The notes beneath the pieces were generated by a model. That model made no database searches, was not told the origin of the DNA, and saw only the letters and a program-made list of their open reading frames with translations. 54,119 nucleotides of DNA from contig JAKARC010000015.1 in NCBI GenBank assembly GCA_021822385.1, positions 1-54,119 on the forward strand, in the 5' to 3' direction. The position numbers were made by a program, and so were the translations under genes. Numbering within the stretch: the stretch's first letter is position 1; each line of letters begins with the position of its first letter. Origin of the DNA: Pseudomonadota bacterium. Its GTDB lineage: Bacteria > Pseudomonadota > Gammaproteobacteria > Steroidobacterales > Steroidobacteraceae. Shown here piece after piece: positions 1 to 8,930 of the stretch.

Positions 1-22
1 GGCGCCGCGCAGGGTCGGGACA

Positions 23-2503
23 TCAAAAGCGTGCCGAGATCGTGGCGTAAAGCGCGCGCGGCGGACCGCCGTAGGCGAGCGGATAGCCGGCCGTCGCGGT
101 GCCGTACAGGCCGCCGGCTGAGATGTACTCGAAGAAATTGTAGCGCTTATCGAGGGCGTTCATCACTTCGAGCTTCACCCGTACCGACTTTGCCGCGCCG
201 GCATACCAGGATTGCGGCAGAGTTACGGCCAGCGCCAGATTGAGCAGTCCGTAGCCTGCGATCTGCTGATTGGTCGGAGCGCCGGTGTTGTTGTTGAATA
301 TGTATTGTGGTCCGTCGTACTGATACCAGGCGCGGGGTTTTACCGCAACGCCGTCAGCAAAGTGATAGGTCCAGTAGGCCCCGATGTTGAAGGTGTTCTG
401 CGGCGTGTCGGACACCGGTAAACCGGAGTAATCGGTCGTGCCGCCGCCTGCGGCGGCGAACGAGTACGAGTTGAAATACGCCTTTTCAACGTTGAGGTTG
501 GTAAACATCTTCAATGCGTGCCAGTTGGCCTCGGCCGAGAAATTCATGCCGTGGTAGACCGAGTCACCAGTGCCGAGCCCGAGGAAATCGCCACCGGAGC
601 TGTTCACGCCGATGATCTGATTGCTCAAGTGATCGTGATAGTAGTTCAGATTGACGAGCACTCGAGTCAGGCCGCCGATCCGATGCCAGAACAGCTTCAC
701 TCCCGCCTGGTACTCGAGGCTGCGCTGCAGGATGTCCCCGCCCACCGGTTCGCTCTGATACAGGCCGCCGCCGCCGCCCACCTGTGGCAGGCGGTATGCG
801 CTCGCCCAGTTCGCATAGAGCGCGAGCCAGCGCAGCGGCTGCCAGCGCAGGCTCACCGACGGCTCGGTCTTGCTGTAATTGGTCTGGCTCGCCGGCAACT
901 CGCCCTGATCGTGCCCGCTGAACAGACCAAGCGCGTTGGGGTTAGACTCGGTCGGCTGGCCGAGGATGTCGGCGAGCTGGAAATAGGTCGTTCCGTAAGG
1001 ATAGTAGTCGGTATGGAAATTCACCACCCGAATTCCCGGGGTGATGGTCAGGCCGGCGATCGGAGTGATGGCATCCTGAACAAATGCGGCCAGATCGGTG
1101 ACATTCCAATAGTCGCTGCGGCGATTCGCATTCGGCACGCTGGCGGAGCCGCATACGCTGGTGCCGGCCGGCACACTCGCGCCGCCATCGAGAGTGATCG
1201 CGCTCGGCGTTACGACGCACACGCCCGGGTTGTAGAAGGCGTTGCGGGAATTATAGACGCTGTTGATGAAATAGCCGCCAACCCCGACCGTGTTGTACGG
1301 CAGATACATATCACTCCAGAGCTTGTCTCCATACATGTGCGAAGTCGGATTGTTGTGCTCGTAGAGGTTGCCTGCCCCCGGGGTGCCAAGACCGAAGTCG
1401 TTGTAATGATTGTGCAGTCGCGCACCGGCCCGGTACCAGAGCTGATTGTGCAGGATCGAGCGAGACGCGATGCGGATGTTCTGGCGTGCGTACACCAGCC
1501 AGGTGCGGTTATAGTCGTCCTTGCGCCAGATGTTCTGGTTGACGGTACTGTAATAACCCGTGGTGGCTTCGCTCAATAGCGGTCCGCTCGCACCGATGCC
1601 GTTGACGCTGAGGCCCGCAATTGGGGTGAGCGGAATCGGCACCGGGCGCCAGCCGTGACCGTCGGCGAGGTAGGCGCCGAAGCTGATGCTGCTGCCGTCG
1701 TCGAATTGCCGGCGAGTCTTGAGGAAACCGGCGAAATTGCGCGTCGGCCAGGCAAATCCGTCGGGCGAGGTATGGAAGCTGTTCGCCCGGCCGCCGCCGC
1801 CGGCGATGACCGTGTCCCAGCCATCGATGTCGCCGGTCTGGACGATCAGGTCGGCATTCTCGGTGCTGAAGCTGCCGCCGGTTAGCTGCACATACGCGCT
1901 CGGTGTGGCCGCCGGCTGCACGGGCACGAAGTTCACACCGCCGCCCATGTTGTTGTACCAGCGGCTCTGGGGATTGCCGGGGCCGTAGCTGATGCGTGCG
2001 CCCTGCAGCAGCGCGGTCTGAGGTATCTCCGGTGTTTCCCACAGACCCGTGGCAGGATTGACCATGGGAATGCCATCGAAACTGATCGCGAGGTTGCCAT
2101 TATCGACCGTTCCGGGAGAAACCCCGGCCCAGCCCTGGTTCAGACCATTGATGCTGATGCTCGCCTTGGTGCCACCGGTCTGGCCGTACCCGGTTACGGC
2201 AATGCCGGGCGCAAAGGAGAGAGCCTGGGCCGCACCGCCAACGACGCCAGCGGATTTCAGCTGCTGCCGGTCGAGTGCCTTGTCACCGTACGCCGACTCG
2301 TATATGGAACGTTGCTTGAGACTTTTCAGCTGCATCGCCTTGGCAGTCACCACGACGGGCTGCAGCGTGAGCGTCTGGTTGCCCGGGTCGGGTGCAGGGA
2401 GCGGACTTGGCGTTGCGTGCGCCGCCGTTGCAGCCAGCGCGGCCGCAACGGTGCACGCAATACTTGCGCTGGCGGTACGGCGGGAACGGGAAACTGGGAA
2501 CAT
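23..2503 (-). CDS. TonB-dependent outer-membrane receptor
   Basis: An 826-residue protein with an N-terminal signal peptide ending near an AHA motif at about residue 29. A TonB-box-like stretch (PVVVTA, about 49-54) follows. The plug domain includes the segment SINGLNQGWAG. A long beta-barrel ends in the aromatic C-terminus ISARF that is typical of outer-membrane proteins. The family imports chelated metals, cobalamin or other scarce ligands across the outer membrane using TonB energy. The ligand cannot be read from the sequence. The ATG has a strong GAGGAG ribosome binding site 7 bases upstream. No TonB/ExbBD or periplasmic binding protein lies beside it, so it appears to be a single-gene unit. 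A hairpin with a T-run lies about 180 bases upstream on its coding strand. Confidence 0.93.
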   Translation of the reverse strand: MFPVSRSRRTASASIACTVAAALAATAAHATPSPLPAPDPGNQTLTLQPVVVTAKAMQLKSLKQRSIYESAYGDKALDRQQLKSAGVVGGAAQALSFAPGIAVTGYGQTGGTKASISINGLNQGWAGVSPGTVDNGNLAISFDGIPMVNPATGLWETPEIPQTALLQGARISYGPGNPQSRWYNNMGGGVNFVPVQPAATPSAYVQLTGGSFSTENADLIVQTGDIDGWDTVIAGGGGRANSFHTSPDGFAWPTRNFAGFLKTRRQFDDGSSISFGAYLADGHGWRPVPIPLTPIAGLSVNGIGASGPLLSEATTGYYSTVNQNIWRKDDYNRTWLVYARQNIRIASRSILHNQLWYRAGARLHNHYNDFGLGTPGAGNLYEHNNPTSHMYGDKLWSDMYLPYNTVGVGGYFINSVYNSRNAFYNPGVCVVTPSAITLDGGASVPAGTSVCGSASVPNANRRSDYWNVTDLAAFVQDAITPIAGLTITPGIRVVNFHTDYYPYGTTYFQLADILGQPTESNPNALGLFSGHDQGELPASQTNYSKTEPSVSLRWQPLRWLALYANWASAYRLPQVGGGGGLYQSEPVGGDILQRSLEYQAGVKLFWHRIGGLTRVLVNLNYYHDHLSNQIIGVNSSGGDFLGLGTGDSVYHGMNFSAEANWHALKMFTNLNVEKAYFNSYSFAAAGGGTTDYSGLPVSDTPQNTFNIGAYWTYHFADGVAVKPRAWYQYDGPQYIFNNNTGAPTNQQIAGYGLLNLALAVTLPQSWYAGAAKSVRVKLEVMNALDKRYNFFEYISAGGLYGTATAGYPLAYGGPPRALYATISARF

Positions 2504-3122
2504 GCGGCGGCTCCTCTGGTTATGCGGTGACGGCGCAAGGGTTGGCCCTTGGCTTCGTCGGTGCGCACATTAGAGGGTGTCGATGACGTCGCTATTGCGG
2601 ATTCATGACAGTTTTATGGCAGCGCGTGGCGGCTGCTCGGTGCGCTCCCGGTAAATTCGATCGCGCGGGAAAAGCATGGCAACGCCCCTGCAACAGAGGG
2701 GTGCGTTGCAAGCTCTTGATACCCGACTCGAGGTCGGGCGGGCGGGTGAGGCAAACGCGCGCGTAGACGTGCCGGTGGCGAACCCTTGGCATCACTGCCC
2801 AGTCGCAGTGCGGCGAGGATATGACCGTAAGGCAACGGTTCTGGCCGGGATGCGCATGCCGCCCGCCGGGCTTGTGGGGGCGGGTGCCGGCTCCGTTTTG
2901 AGCCGGGCGTAGCGCGCGTCCGGTTGTGAGCCGGCTGGAGAACGATCGGAGTCATGCACGCGCGTCGCGCGGCGGGACCCTCGAGCTCGAGTCGGCCGCG
3001 GCGGGGGGAACTCCCCGGGCAGCTGGAAAACCGCACCGCAGCGGCACATGCTGCCATCGTGTGATTCCACAATGGCCTGTGGTCAATGCGCATGGACGGT
3101 GCGGACGGTGGTCGGCAGGATT
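2504..3122. other. Divergent intergenic region between the receptor and the Crp/Fnr gene
   Basis: About 620 bases without a convincing gene. It holds the leader of the receptor gene on the minus strand and the promoter region of the Crp/Fnr gene on the plus strand. A small perfect dyad (CCCGAC, five bases, GTCGGG) sits at 2722-2738 beside the larger hairpin at 2679-2709. The cobalamin riboswitch consensus boxes could not be matched on either strand. Confidence 0.6.
2679..2709 (-). terminator. Hairpin followed by TTTT in the receptor leader (attenuator or terminator)
   Basis: Read on the minus strand, GCAACGCACCCCT pairs with AGGGGCGTTGC around a loop of about 7 bases, with a two-base bulge. 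The stem is followed by CATGCTTTTCC. This looks like an intrinsic terminator with a short T-run. It lies about 180 bases upstream of the TonB-receptor start and in the same direction. With no gene recognised upstream on that strand, attenuation of the receptor transcript is possible. That role is inferred. Confidence 0.45.
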
Positions 3123-3851
3123 ATGCGAATGACACCGGTATGTACGATCAGGCACAGCCCGCTGCTCGCGGGCGTCGATGCGGCGCTCGCACAGCGCATG
3201 GCGATCGCAATGACCGAGGAGTCCTGGCCGCTCGGGGCACAGATCATGGGCCCGCACGATTCGGTCGAGCGGTTCCGCATCATCGTTTCCGGCCGTGTCA
3301 AGATCGTCAGTTCGAACTCCCACAGCGGTCGCGAGCTCACGCTCTGGCTGCTTGGGGCTGGTGATGGATTTGATATCGTGAGTCTGCTTGATGGTAAGCC
3401 GCACGCCGTAAGCGCTTGGGCGCTCACGCCGGTGCACTCCGTGGCCGCGCCGCAGTCGGCCTGGGCCGAGTGGATGCAGCACTCCGCGGCCCTCGAACTG
3501 GCCCTGCATCGCTACGTGGGCGGCAAGCTCCGCGAGCTCACCGCGCTCGCCACCGATCTCGCCGTGCACGACACGGTGACACGCCTGTCGCACCTGCTGC
3601 TGCGCCATTTCGATGGGTCACGACCGAATCTGCTGCGGGACCTGCCGCAGAGCGAACTCGCCGCCATGATCGGATCGGTGCGGGTGGTGCTCAGCCGAGC
3701 GCTCACCCATCTGCGCGAGGCGGGCGTCGTCGGACTGCGCCGCGGCGCGATTGACTCGGTTGATCTGAAACGGCTGCTGGCGCACGCCGAAACGGAAGCG
3801 GCTCACCGTGCTCCCCGCACGACCGGCGCGCCCGGGGAGCGCCGGTCGTGA
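3123..3851 (+). CDS. Crp/Fnr-family transcriptional regulator
   Basis: A 242-residue protein. An N-terminal cyclic-nucleotide-binding-like beta-roll (VERFRIIVSGRVKIV, then GAGDGFDIVSLLDG) is followed by a dimerisation helix and a C-terminal winged helix. The recognition region is LPQSELAAMIGSVRVVLSRA, where the Fnr/Crp type normally reads LxxxELAxxxGxxRExVSR. Only one cysteine is near the N-terminus, so the Fe-S ligand set of Fnr is absent and the signal is unknown. The ATG at 3123 is preferred because AGGA lies about 5 bases upstream; earlier in-frame starts have no such site. It stands upstream of a PAS protein with a degenerate kinase core and may share its regulation. Confidence 0.88.
   Translation: MRMTPVCTIRHSPLLAGVDAALAQRMAIAMTEESWPLGAQIMGPHDSVERFRIIVSGRVKIVSSNSHSGRELTLWLLGAGDGFDIVSLLDGKPHAVSAWALTPVHSVAAPQSAWAEWMQHSAALELALHRYVGGKLRELTALATDLAVHDTVTRLSHLLLRHFDGSRPNLLRDLPQSELAAMIGSVRVVLSRALTHLREAGVVGLRRGAIDSVDLKRLLAHAETEAAHRAPRTTGAPGERRS
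3818..3850 (+). terminator. Perfect 12-bp hairpin overlapping the end of the Crp/Fnr gene
   Basis: CACGACCGGCGC (3818-3829) pairs perfectly with GCGCCGGTCGTG (3839-3850) around a 9-base GC-rich loop. The right arm includes the first two bases of the stop codon. No T-tract follows, so it may act as a Rho-assisted terminator, an mRNA 3' stabiliser or an attenuator before the next gene. Confidence 0.55.
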
Positions 3852-3922
3852 TCGAACTGTAACCTGAGTGACACCTGTTCCGGCGGCTCGACATTAGAAT
3901 CGAGGCCCTGCGCGGAGGTGAC

Positions 3923-4993
3923 ATGCTCTGCATCCCCGTCCTGGCCCGTGTGCTCGAAGGGGCGCCGGATGCCATCGTGGTCAGCGACGCGGACGGTGCG
4001 ATCGTCTATGCGAATCGCGCCGCCGAGGCCCTGTTCGGACCTGCAGCGGCACAACTCTCCGGCAATGTCATCACGTCGCTGGTGCGCCGCGGGCGGGACT
4101 TGGCACCCGCTGCGGCCTTATTCGAGGACGCGGGCGGACAGGCGCTCGAGGCGCATCGCAGTGAGCTGCGTGCAGGGCAGAGCGTGTTGACGATCGTGGC
4201 CCTGCGGGCGCGCAATGCGCACCGGCCTCGCCAGGCCCGCATCGCACTGCAGGACCCCCAGCACCGGGACCCGCAAGACGCCTGGATCGTCGCGACTCGC
4301 GCCCTGCGCGCGCCGCTGCAGATTCTGCGGCTTGCGTGCGCCATGCTACGCCAGCAACTGCGTGCGCCCGAGGCCCTCGAGGCGCTGGGATATCAGGAGC
4401 GAGCGCTCGCGGCGATGAGCGCTCTCGTGCACGCTCTGCTTGATCTCGGCAAGCTTGCAGCAGGCATGGTCGAGCCGCAGTGCAGCGAGTTCGATGTCGC
4501 CGAACTGTCGGCGGCGCTGCACGCGGAATTCGTCGCCCGAGCGGGCGCGCAAGGCCTTGCCCTGTGCTTTGAGTGCGACGCTGGCGTGCTGCGCAGCGAT
4601 CGCGTCCTGCTTGAGCAGTTGTTGCGAAATCTTTTCCTGCACGCGCTCGATTGCACCCACCAGGGCCGTATTGGCCTACGTTGCCGGTTCGGTACGAGCG
4701 GGGCGCGGCTTGAACTCTCTGCGACAGCGGACAGCGCCCTGGTGAGCAGCCTCGACGCGTCGCTCGCGGCGGCGCGTGCGGGTACGGAGCAATCGCCGAT
4801 GAACGGTACCGGACTCGAGCTGAGCATCGCGCAGTGGATCGCGCACCTGCTCGGTCACGAGCTGACGGCACAGTGGGATGCGGTACTCGGCTCATGCTTC
4901 GGGCTCACGATCCCGGGCCGATCCTCAAGCCCGCTCGGGGCGCTGCAGATGCCGACGCGGTGCGATCCGCGATCTGCAGCACGGTCCGACTGA
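3923..4993 (+). CDS. PAS-domain protein with degenerate histidine-kinase core
   Basis: A 356-residue protein with no membrane segment. A PAS domain occupies about residues 5-100 (DAIVVSDADGAIVYANRAAE). A region resembling the HisKA and ATPase domains follows. The expected phospho-acceptor box reads ATRALRAPLQ at about 124-133, with Arg126 where histidine is normally found. The N-box reads NLFLHALDCT, with His240 where the Mg-binding Asn is expected. The last glycine box, GTGLELSIA (about 295-303), is kept. The protein therefore looks like a cytoplasmic pseudo-kinase or sensor. The start has a strong GGAGGTGAC ribosome binding site. No response-regulator gene is adjacent. Confidence 0.75.
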   Translation: MLCIPVLARVLEGAPDAIVVSDADGAIVYANRAAEALFGPAAAQLSGNVITSLVRRGRDLAPAAALFEDAGGQALEAHRSELRAGQSVLTIVALRARNAHRPRQARIALQDPQHRDPQDAWIVATRALRAPLQILRLACAMLRQQLRAPEALEALGYQERALAAMSALVHALLDLGKLAAGMVEPQCSEFDVAELSAALHAEFVARAGAQGLALCFECDAGVLRSDRVLLEQLLRNLFLHALDCTHQGRIGLRCRFGTSGARLELSATADSALVSSLDASLAAARAGTEQSPMNGTGLELSIAQWIAHLLGHELTAQWDAVLGSCFGLTIPGRSSSPLGALQMPTRCDPRSAARSD

Positions 4994-5111
4994 CCCGGTC
5001 TGTCGATAATTACATCGGTCCGGGCCGCTGTGCCCGCCCGACGCTGCGCCCAGGATGCTTGCGCGTGCCAATTGCGGCATCATGGAAACACATTCTCATC
5101 GGAGCTGGCGC

Positions 5112-5510
5112 ATGCCGCACTTCGATCGATCGAGCCACAGGTCAGCCGCGCCCGGTGCGGGCGTGCCGGCGCGGCGCATCTTCAGGCTCGTGTGGCTCGC
5201 GCCAGCGCTGCTCGTGACAGGGTGTGCGAGCACCGCGCCGCATTATCCGGCACAGACTGCGCAGCGTTTCATTGGCAAGCCGCTGTTCGCCCTTGAGATG
5301 CACTGGAGCATTCCCATTGCACGGCGCCATGGTCACACGCGTGGCAGTCGCCTGGCGATCTGGAAGTTCAACCAGTACAATTTCGACGGCTGCAGCGTCA
5401 CTGTGCACTTGGATCGGCGCGGTATCATCCGCGCCATCACCTGGACCCGCGGCTGCGGGCCGAAGAAGGCCATCCCGCGCGCGCAGCACTCCGCGGCGCC
5501 TGCACACTGA
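5112..5510 (+). CDS. Small predicted lipoprotein
   Basis: A 132-residue protein. A basic N-terminus leads to a hydrophobic stretch and a lipobox, LLVTGCAST, with the modified Cys at about residue 38. The mature part (about 95 residues) contains a short basic stretch and LAIWKFNQYNFDGCSVTVHL, then a lysine/arginine-rich tail. I do not recognise the family. The start at 5112 is chosen for GGAG seven bases upstream; ATG 5082 is an alternative. It is convergent with the CBS-domain gene. Confidence 0.65.
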   Translation: MPHFDRSSHRSAAPGAGVPARRIFRLVWLAPALLVTGCASTAPHYPAQTAQRFIGKPLFALEMHWSIPIARRHGHTRGSRLAIWKFNQYNFDGCSVTVHLDRRGIIRAITWTRGCGPKKAIPRAQHSAAPAH

Positions 5511-5546
5511 CCAGCGCTCGATGACACCCGCCGCCGCGACGCCGGC

Positions 5547-5996
5547 TCAGCGCCGTTGGCGGTGCTCACGGTTCTGCTCGCGCGCGACGATCTCGGCGAT
5601 GGCAACAGCATCGCTCGCAAGCTGCTTGAGCAGATCATCGAGAGTGAGAATTCCAATCAGCTGGTCGTGCTCGTCCACGACCGGAATACGTCGCACGCCA
5701 TGGGCGCTCATCCGCTCGATTGCGTGCGAGATCTGTTCGGAAGCGCGCGCCAGGATCACCGGCGTGCGCATGATCGAGCGCACGCTCACCGTGGCGGGAT
5801 CGCGCTCTGCGGCCAATACTTCGATCACGATATCCCGGTCGGTGATCAATCCGACGGGAACCGGTCCGTCATCGGTCGTGTCAACGATGACCAGAGCGCC
5901 CACATGGTGCGTACGCATCAGGCGGGCGGCGGCAAGCACGCTCGTCTCCGCTGTGCATTGCGCGACCTCAGGTGTGCAGATCTCTTGCAATAACAT
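5547..5996 (-). CDS. CBS-domain-pair protein
   Basis: A 149-residue protein made almost entirely of two CBS motifs. The first is at about residues 7-65 (GALVIVDTTDDGPVPVGLIT, DRDIVIEVLA). The second is at about 75-130 (MSAHGVRRIPVVDEHDQLIG, LTLDDLL). Such stand-alone pairs bind adenine nucleotides and often modulate partner enzymes. The ATG has a consensus AGGAGGT ribosome binding site. The 18-base gap after the phosphofructokinase stop implies co-transcription, so a link to energy or glycolytic control is a reasonable inference. Confidence 0.88.
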   Translation of the reverse strand: MLLQEICTPEVAQCTAETSVLAAARLMRTHHVGALVIVDTTDDGPVPVGLITDRDIVIEVLAAERDPATVSVRSIMRTPVILARASEQISHAIERMSAHGVRRIPVVDEHDQLIGILTLDDLLKQLASDAVAIAEIVAREQNREHRQRR

Positions 5997-6014
5997 GCCG
6001 TTACCTCCTGGCGT

Positions 6015-6998
6015 TCACTGCGCAAGCACGTGGGCCAGACGAATGAGCCGCGGATCGAGTGTCTTGTGCATGCCGGCGAGTGCGCCGAGCGGCGTCGCGC
6101 TGATCTGTCCACCGGTGAGCCCGAGCAGCACGCCGTGGGCACCGGTCTGCAAGTGCTCGATGGCGGCCGCACCCAAATTGGAGGCGTAGATCCGGTCGAA
6201 GATGTGCGGCGCGCCGCCGCGCTGAACGTGGCCGAGTTTGGTGATGCGCAGCTCGAACCCGAGCCGTTCGACATGCTCGGTAAAATAACGGGCGAGGGCA
6301 TCGGCGTCGTGGCGGGCCCCCTCGGCCACGAGCACGACCGCGTGACTCTTGCCGCGCCGGTAAGCGGCGTGGATCGCGGTTGCGACGTCTTCTGGACTTA
6401 GCTCGTCCTCGGGAATCACGATTGCTTCCGCGCCGCCGGCGATACCGGCGAGCAGCGCAAGGTAGCCGCACCTTCGTCCCATGACTTCAACCAGAAATAC
6501 CCGTCCATGCGCGCTCGCGGTCACCCGCAGCCGGTCGATGGCCTCAAGCGCGATGTCGAGTGCGGTGGTGGCCCCGAGGGTCACGTCCGAGCCCGCCAGA
6601 TCATTGTCTATGGTGGAAGCGATGCCGATGACCCGCACACCGTGCTGCGCCAGTGCCAGGGCTCCGGCTTGCGATCCATTGCCGCCGATGACGATCAGAC
6701 CATCGATTCGCATTGCCTTGAGGCGCCCCACGGCCTGCGCCTGGCCGGCTTCGGTGCGAAACGGTTCGCAGCGGCTGGTCCCGAGAACGGTACCGCCGCG
6801 CTCGATGATGCCGCCAACTTCACGCGCGCCAAGCGGTATGAAATCACCTGCCATCAAGCCCTTGTAGCCATGGCGCACACCGAACATTTCCATGCCAGCG
6901 GCGATGCCGGCACGGACCACGGCGCGCACCGCGGCATTCATCCCGGGAGCATCTCCGCCACTGGTCAGTACGGCGATTCTTGCCTTGGTCTCGGACAT
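6015..6998 (-). CDS. pfkA: 6-phosphofructokinase
   Basis: A 327-residue protein matching the PfkA fold. It has the N-terminal nucleotide loop LTSGGDAPGMNAAVRA, the catalytic motif STIDNDLAGSD and the substrate motif EVMGRRCGYLA. C-terminal segments include KLGHVQRGGAP. It phosphorylates fructose 6-phosphate in glycolysis. The usual GGDGS motif reads GGNGS, so the Asp that normally helps bind Mg-nucleotide is Asn. The lysine pattern of PPi-dependent enzymes before TIDND is absent (Ser there). ATP use is favoured but not proven. The start at 6998 matches the usual N-terminus; the 43 upstream in-frame codons are not conserved. It forms an operon with the CBS gene. Confidence 0.93.
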   Translation of the reverse strand: MSETKARIAVLTSGGDAPGMNAAVRAVVRAGIAAGMEMFGVRHGYKGLMAGDFIPLGAREVGGIIERGGTVLGTSRCEPFRTEAGQAQAVGRLKAMRIDGLIVIGGNGSQAGALALAQHGVRVIGIASTIDNDLAGSDVTLGATTALDIALEAIDRLRVTASAHGRVFLVEVMGRRCGYLALLAGIAGGAEAIVIPEDELSPEDVATAIHAAYRRGKSHAVVLVAEGARHDADALARYFTEHVERLGFELRITKLGHVQRGGAPHIFDRIYASNLGAAAIEHLQTGAHGVLLGLTGGQISATPLGALAGMHKTLDPRLIRLAHVLAQ

Positions 6999-7179
6999 GT
7001 TTCTCAGATCGCAGAGCGCTTGGCGCATTCCACCGCGCGCCGATCCGCAATGCGCGTATGGGTTGGCAGCTGAGGCAGCTTCGCACCACCGGTTGGGGTC
7101 GCACAGTCGTAGTGTATGCAGCGGCATACGTACTGGCCGAGCCGCCCGCTTGCCTGCGCTCGCTCATGAAGCAACCCGC

Positions 7180-7641
7180 TCAGGCGTGCACCGCGCCCAA
7201 CTGCGCTGCGAGCGCCTGCGCGAGCGCCCCGATCGCCGCCTGCACCGCTTGCGAGGGGCGCTCGCCGAGAGCAAAGCCGGTGCCCTCGATGAGGTACACA
7301 ATGCAGCGCGGTGGCAGAACCTGCAGCGCCCGCGCCAGTTCCACGGCCGCGCCGAGGCCAAGACCGTGCGTGGAATGAGTGCGCAACTCTGCGGGCAGCG
7401 GTCGGGCGGCATCGAAGCGCAGAATCGTCCCGGCCGGTGCGCCACTCACGCAGACGTCGATGAGCGTGACGTCGCGTACGTTCTGCAACACCGTCAGCAG
7501 ATCCATCATGTTCCCATCGTGTTCGAGCAACACCGTAGAGTGGCCCACCCGCCCGCGCAGGCGCGCGAGAACCTCGTGACCGGCGGCATCGTCGCCGCGC
7601 GCCGGGTTGCCGATGCCCACGATGACGCACGAGTTCGACAT
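7180..7641 (-). CDS. [NiFe] hydrogenase maturation endopeptidase
   Basis: A 153-residue protein starting SNSCVIVGIGNPARGDDAAG, the HybD/HycI-type signature. Further conserved segments are LIDVCVSGAPAGTILRF and STHGLGLGAAVELARAL. The family removes the C-terminal peptide of the large subunit after nickel insertion. It lies two bases beyond the stop of the large-subunit gene, whose C-terminus carries the cleavable tail. It is therefore almost certainly the dedicated protease for this enzyme. No hypABCDEF genes occur in the window, so cofactor assembly must be encoded elsewhere. Confidence 0.93.
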   Translation of the reverse strand: MSNSCVIVGIGNPARGDDAAGHEVLARLRGRVGHSTVLLEHDGNMMDLLTVLQNVRDVTLIDVCVSGAPAGTILRFDAARPLPAELRTHSTHGLGLGAAVELARALQVLPPRCIVYLIEGTGFALGERPSQAVQAAIGALAQALAAQLGAVHA

Positions 7642-7643
7642 GG

Positions 7644-8930
7644 CTAGCGCGAGAGGACCTCGAGCTTGAGAAAATGTGCCGCGCAGGAAATGCACGGATC
7701 ATGATTGCGTACCAAGTGTTCGCAGTGCTGCCGCAGCTCGAATTGCGGCAGACTGAGATGCCCGCGCAGAAACTCCGCCAGATCGGCCTCGATCGACCCC
7801 TGGTTCTGAGAGGTCGGGGCAACAATGCGGGCTGCCTGGATGATGCCATCGCCATCGAGAGTGTACCTGTGATAAAGCAGGCCCCGAGGTGCTTCCGTGG
7901 CGGCGCACGCACGCGCGGCACGCGGTTCGAGCGGCACAGTGCAGCGCGGCGGCGGCTCATAGGCGGTGATGATGCGCAGCGCCTCATCGCAGGCGTACAG
8001 CACCTCGATGCAGCGCACCATGATGCTGCGATATGGATTGCGACACACCGGACCGAGCCCGGCGCTGGCGGCGGCCTCGCGGGCAATGGGCGAGAGACGG
8101 TCGCTATTGAGAGTGTAGCGGGCCAGGGGGCCGGTGAGATACGTCGCGCCGTCGAGGTGGCAATGTAATGCGCTCGAGTGGTGTACCTGACATTCCTCGA
8201 AGCAGCTCTCATATTCATCCGCTGTGATATCCAGTCCGCGGTTCGAGACGATCCGCCCGGAGTTGAGCGGATACTCTTGCGGGTGGCGCAGCGCGACAAA
8301 CGTGTAGTCGCGCTCGAAGTCCGGGTAGGGCAAGGTGGCGCTCCAGCGTACGAGCTCGAGGGCCGCCTCGCGCGCGGCCGTGACCGGGGCCCGCAGTTCG
8401 CGCACCTCGTTCTTGGTCGGCACGCGGTAAAAGCCCCCGATGCGCACGTTGATCGGGTGGATCGCACGACCGGCGAGTACCGCGACGATCTGATTGCCCA
8501 CCTTCTTCAACTCAAGTCCCTGCTGCAGCAGCGGGGCATGCTCGCGCGCCAGTTCGATTGCGCTCTGACAGCCGAGAAAGTCGGGGGCATGCAGCATGAC
8601 GATGTGCAGCACGTGGCTGCTGATCCACTCGCCGCAGTAAAGCAACCGGCGCAGTTCGCGCACTGCTCCGTCGATCTGCACGCCGAGGGCATTTTCCATC
8701 GCGTGAATCGCACTCATCTGATAGGCCACCGGACAGATGCCGCAGATGCGCGCGGTGATGTCGGGAGCCTCACTGAAGTGGCGCCCGCGCAGCAGAGCCT
8801 CGAAGAAACGTGGTGGCTCGAAGATGCGCAGCTGCGCGCTCTCGAGGGCGCCGTCCCGCATGAGGACCTGCAGACCGCCGTCGCCTTCGACGCGTGCCAA
8901 CGAGTCGACCTTGATCGTCTTACGCGCCAT
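7644..8930 (-). CDS. hydA: [NiFe] hydrogenase large (alpha) subunit, group 3b type
   Basis: A 428-residue cytoplasmic subunit that carries the Ni-Fe(CN)2CO site. The first cysteine pair is in [14 protein letters not shown] (Cys63, Cys66). The second is in DPCISCAAH (Cys413, Cys416). A 9-residue tail after His419 is the expected target of the adjacent protease. The N-terminal segment [11 protein letters not shown] is the usual RxEG motif. Length and partner genes match the bidirectional NADP-linked group 3b (sulfhydrogenase) class. The ATG at 8930 is chosen because conservation begins there. It overlaps the end of the small-subunit gene by 11 bases, which suggests translational coupling. Confidence 0.95.
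   Translation of the reverse strand: MARKTIKVDSLARVEGDGGLQVLMRDGALESAQLRIFEPPRFFEALLRGRHFSEAPDITARICGICPVAYQMSAIHAMENALGVQIDGAVRELRRLLYCGEWISSHVLHIVMLHAPDFLGCQSAIELAREHAPLLQQGLELKKVGNQIVAVLAGRAIHPINVRIGGFYRVPTKNEVRELRAPVTAAREAALELVRWSATLPYPDFERDYTFVALRHPQEYPLNSGRIVSNRGLDITADEYESCFEECQVHHSSALHCHLDGATYLTGPLARYTLNSDRLSPIAREAAASAGLGPVCRNPYRSIMVRCIEVLYACDEALRIITAYEPPPRCTVPLEPRAARACAATEAPRGLLYHRYTLDGDGIIQAARIVAPTSQNQGSIEADLAEFLRGHLSLPQFELRQHCEHLVRNHDPCISCAAHFLKLEVLSR

Noticed and set aside
518-1579. Long open frame (353 codons) on the plus strand within the TonB receptor gene
   Set aside because: It lies antisense to a clear receptor gene, has no recognisable domain or ribosome binding site, and is the kind of shadow frame expected in GC-rich coding DNA.
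2504-3122. Possible cobalamin riboswitch before the TonB receptor
   Set aside because: GC-rich hairpins are present, but the B12-box and the GCCACTG-type conserved elements could not be matched in either orientation.
7004-8467. 487-codon minus-strand frame across the hydrogenase genes
   Set aside because: It overlaps the large subunit and maturation protease in another frame, with Arg/Ala-rich low-complexity content and no family match.
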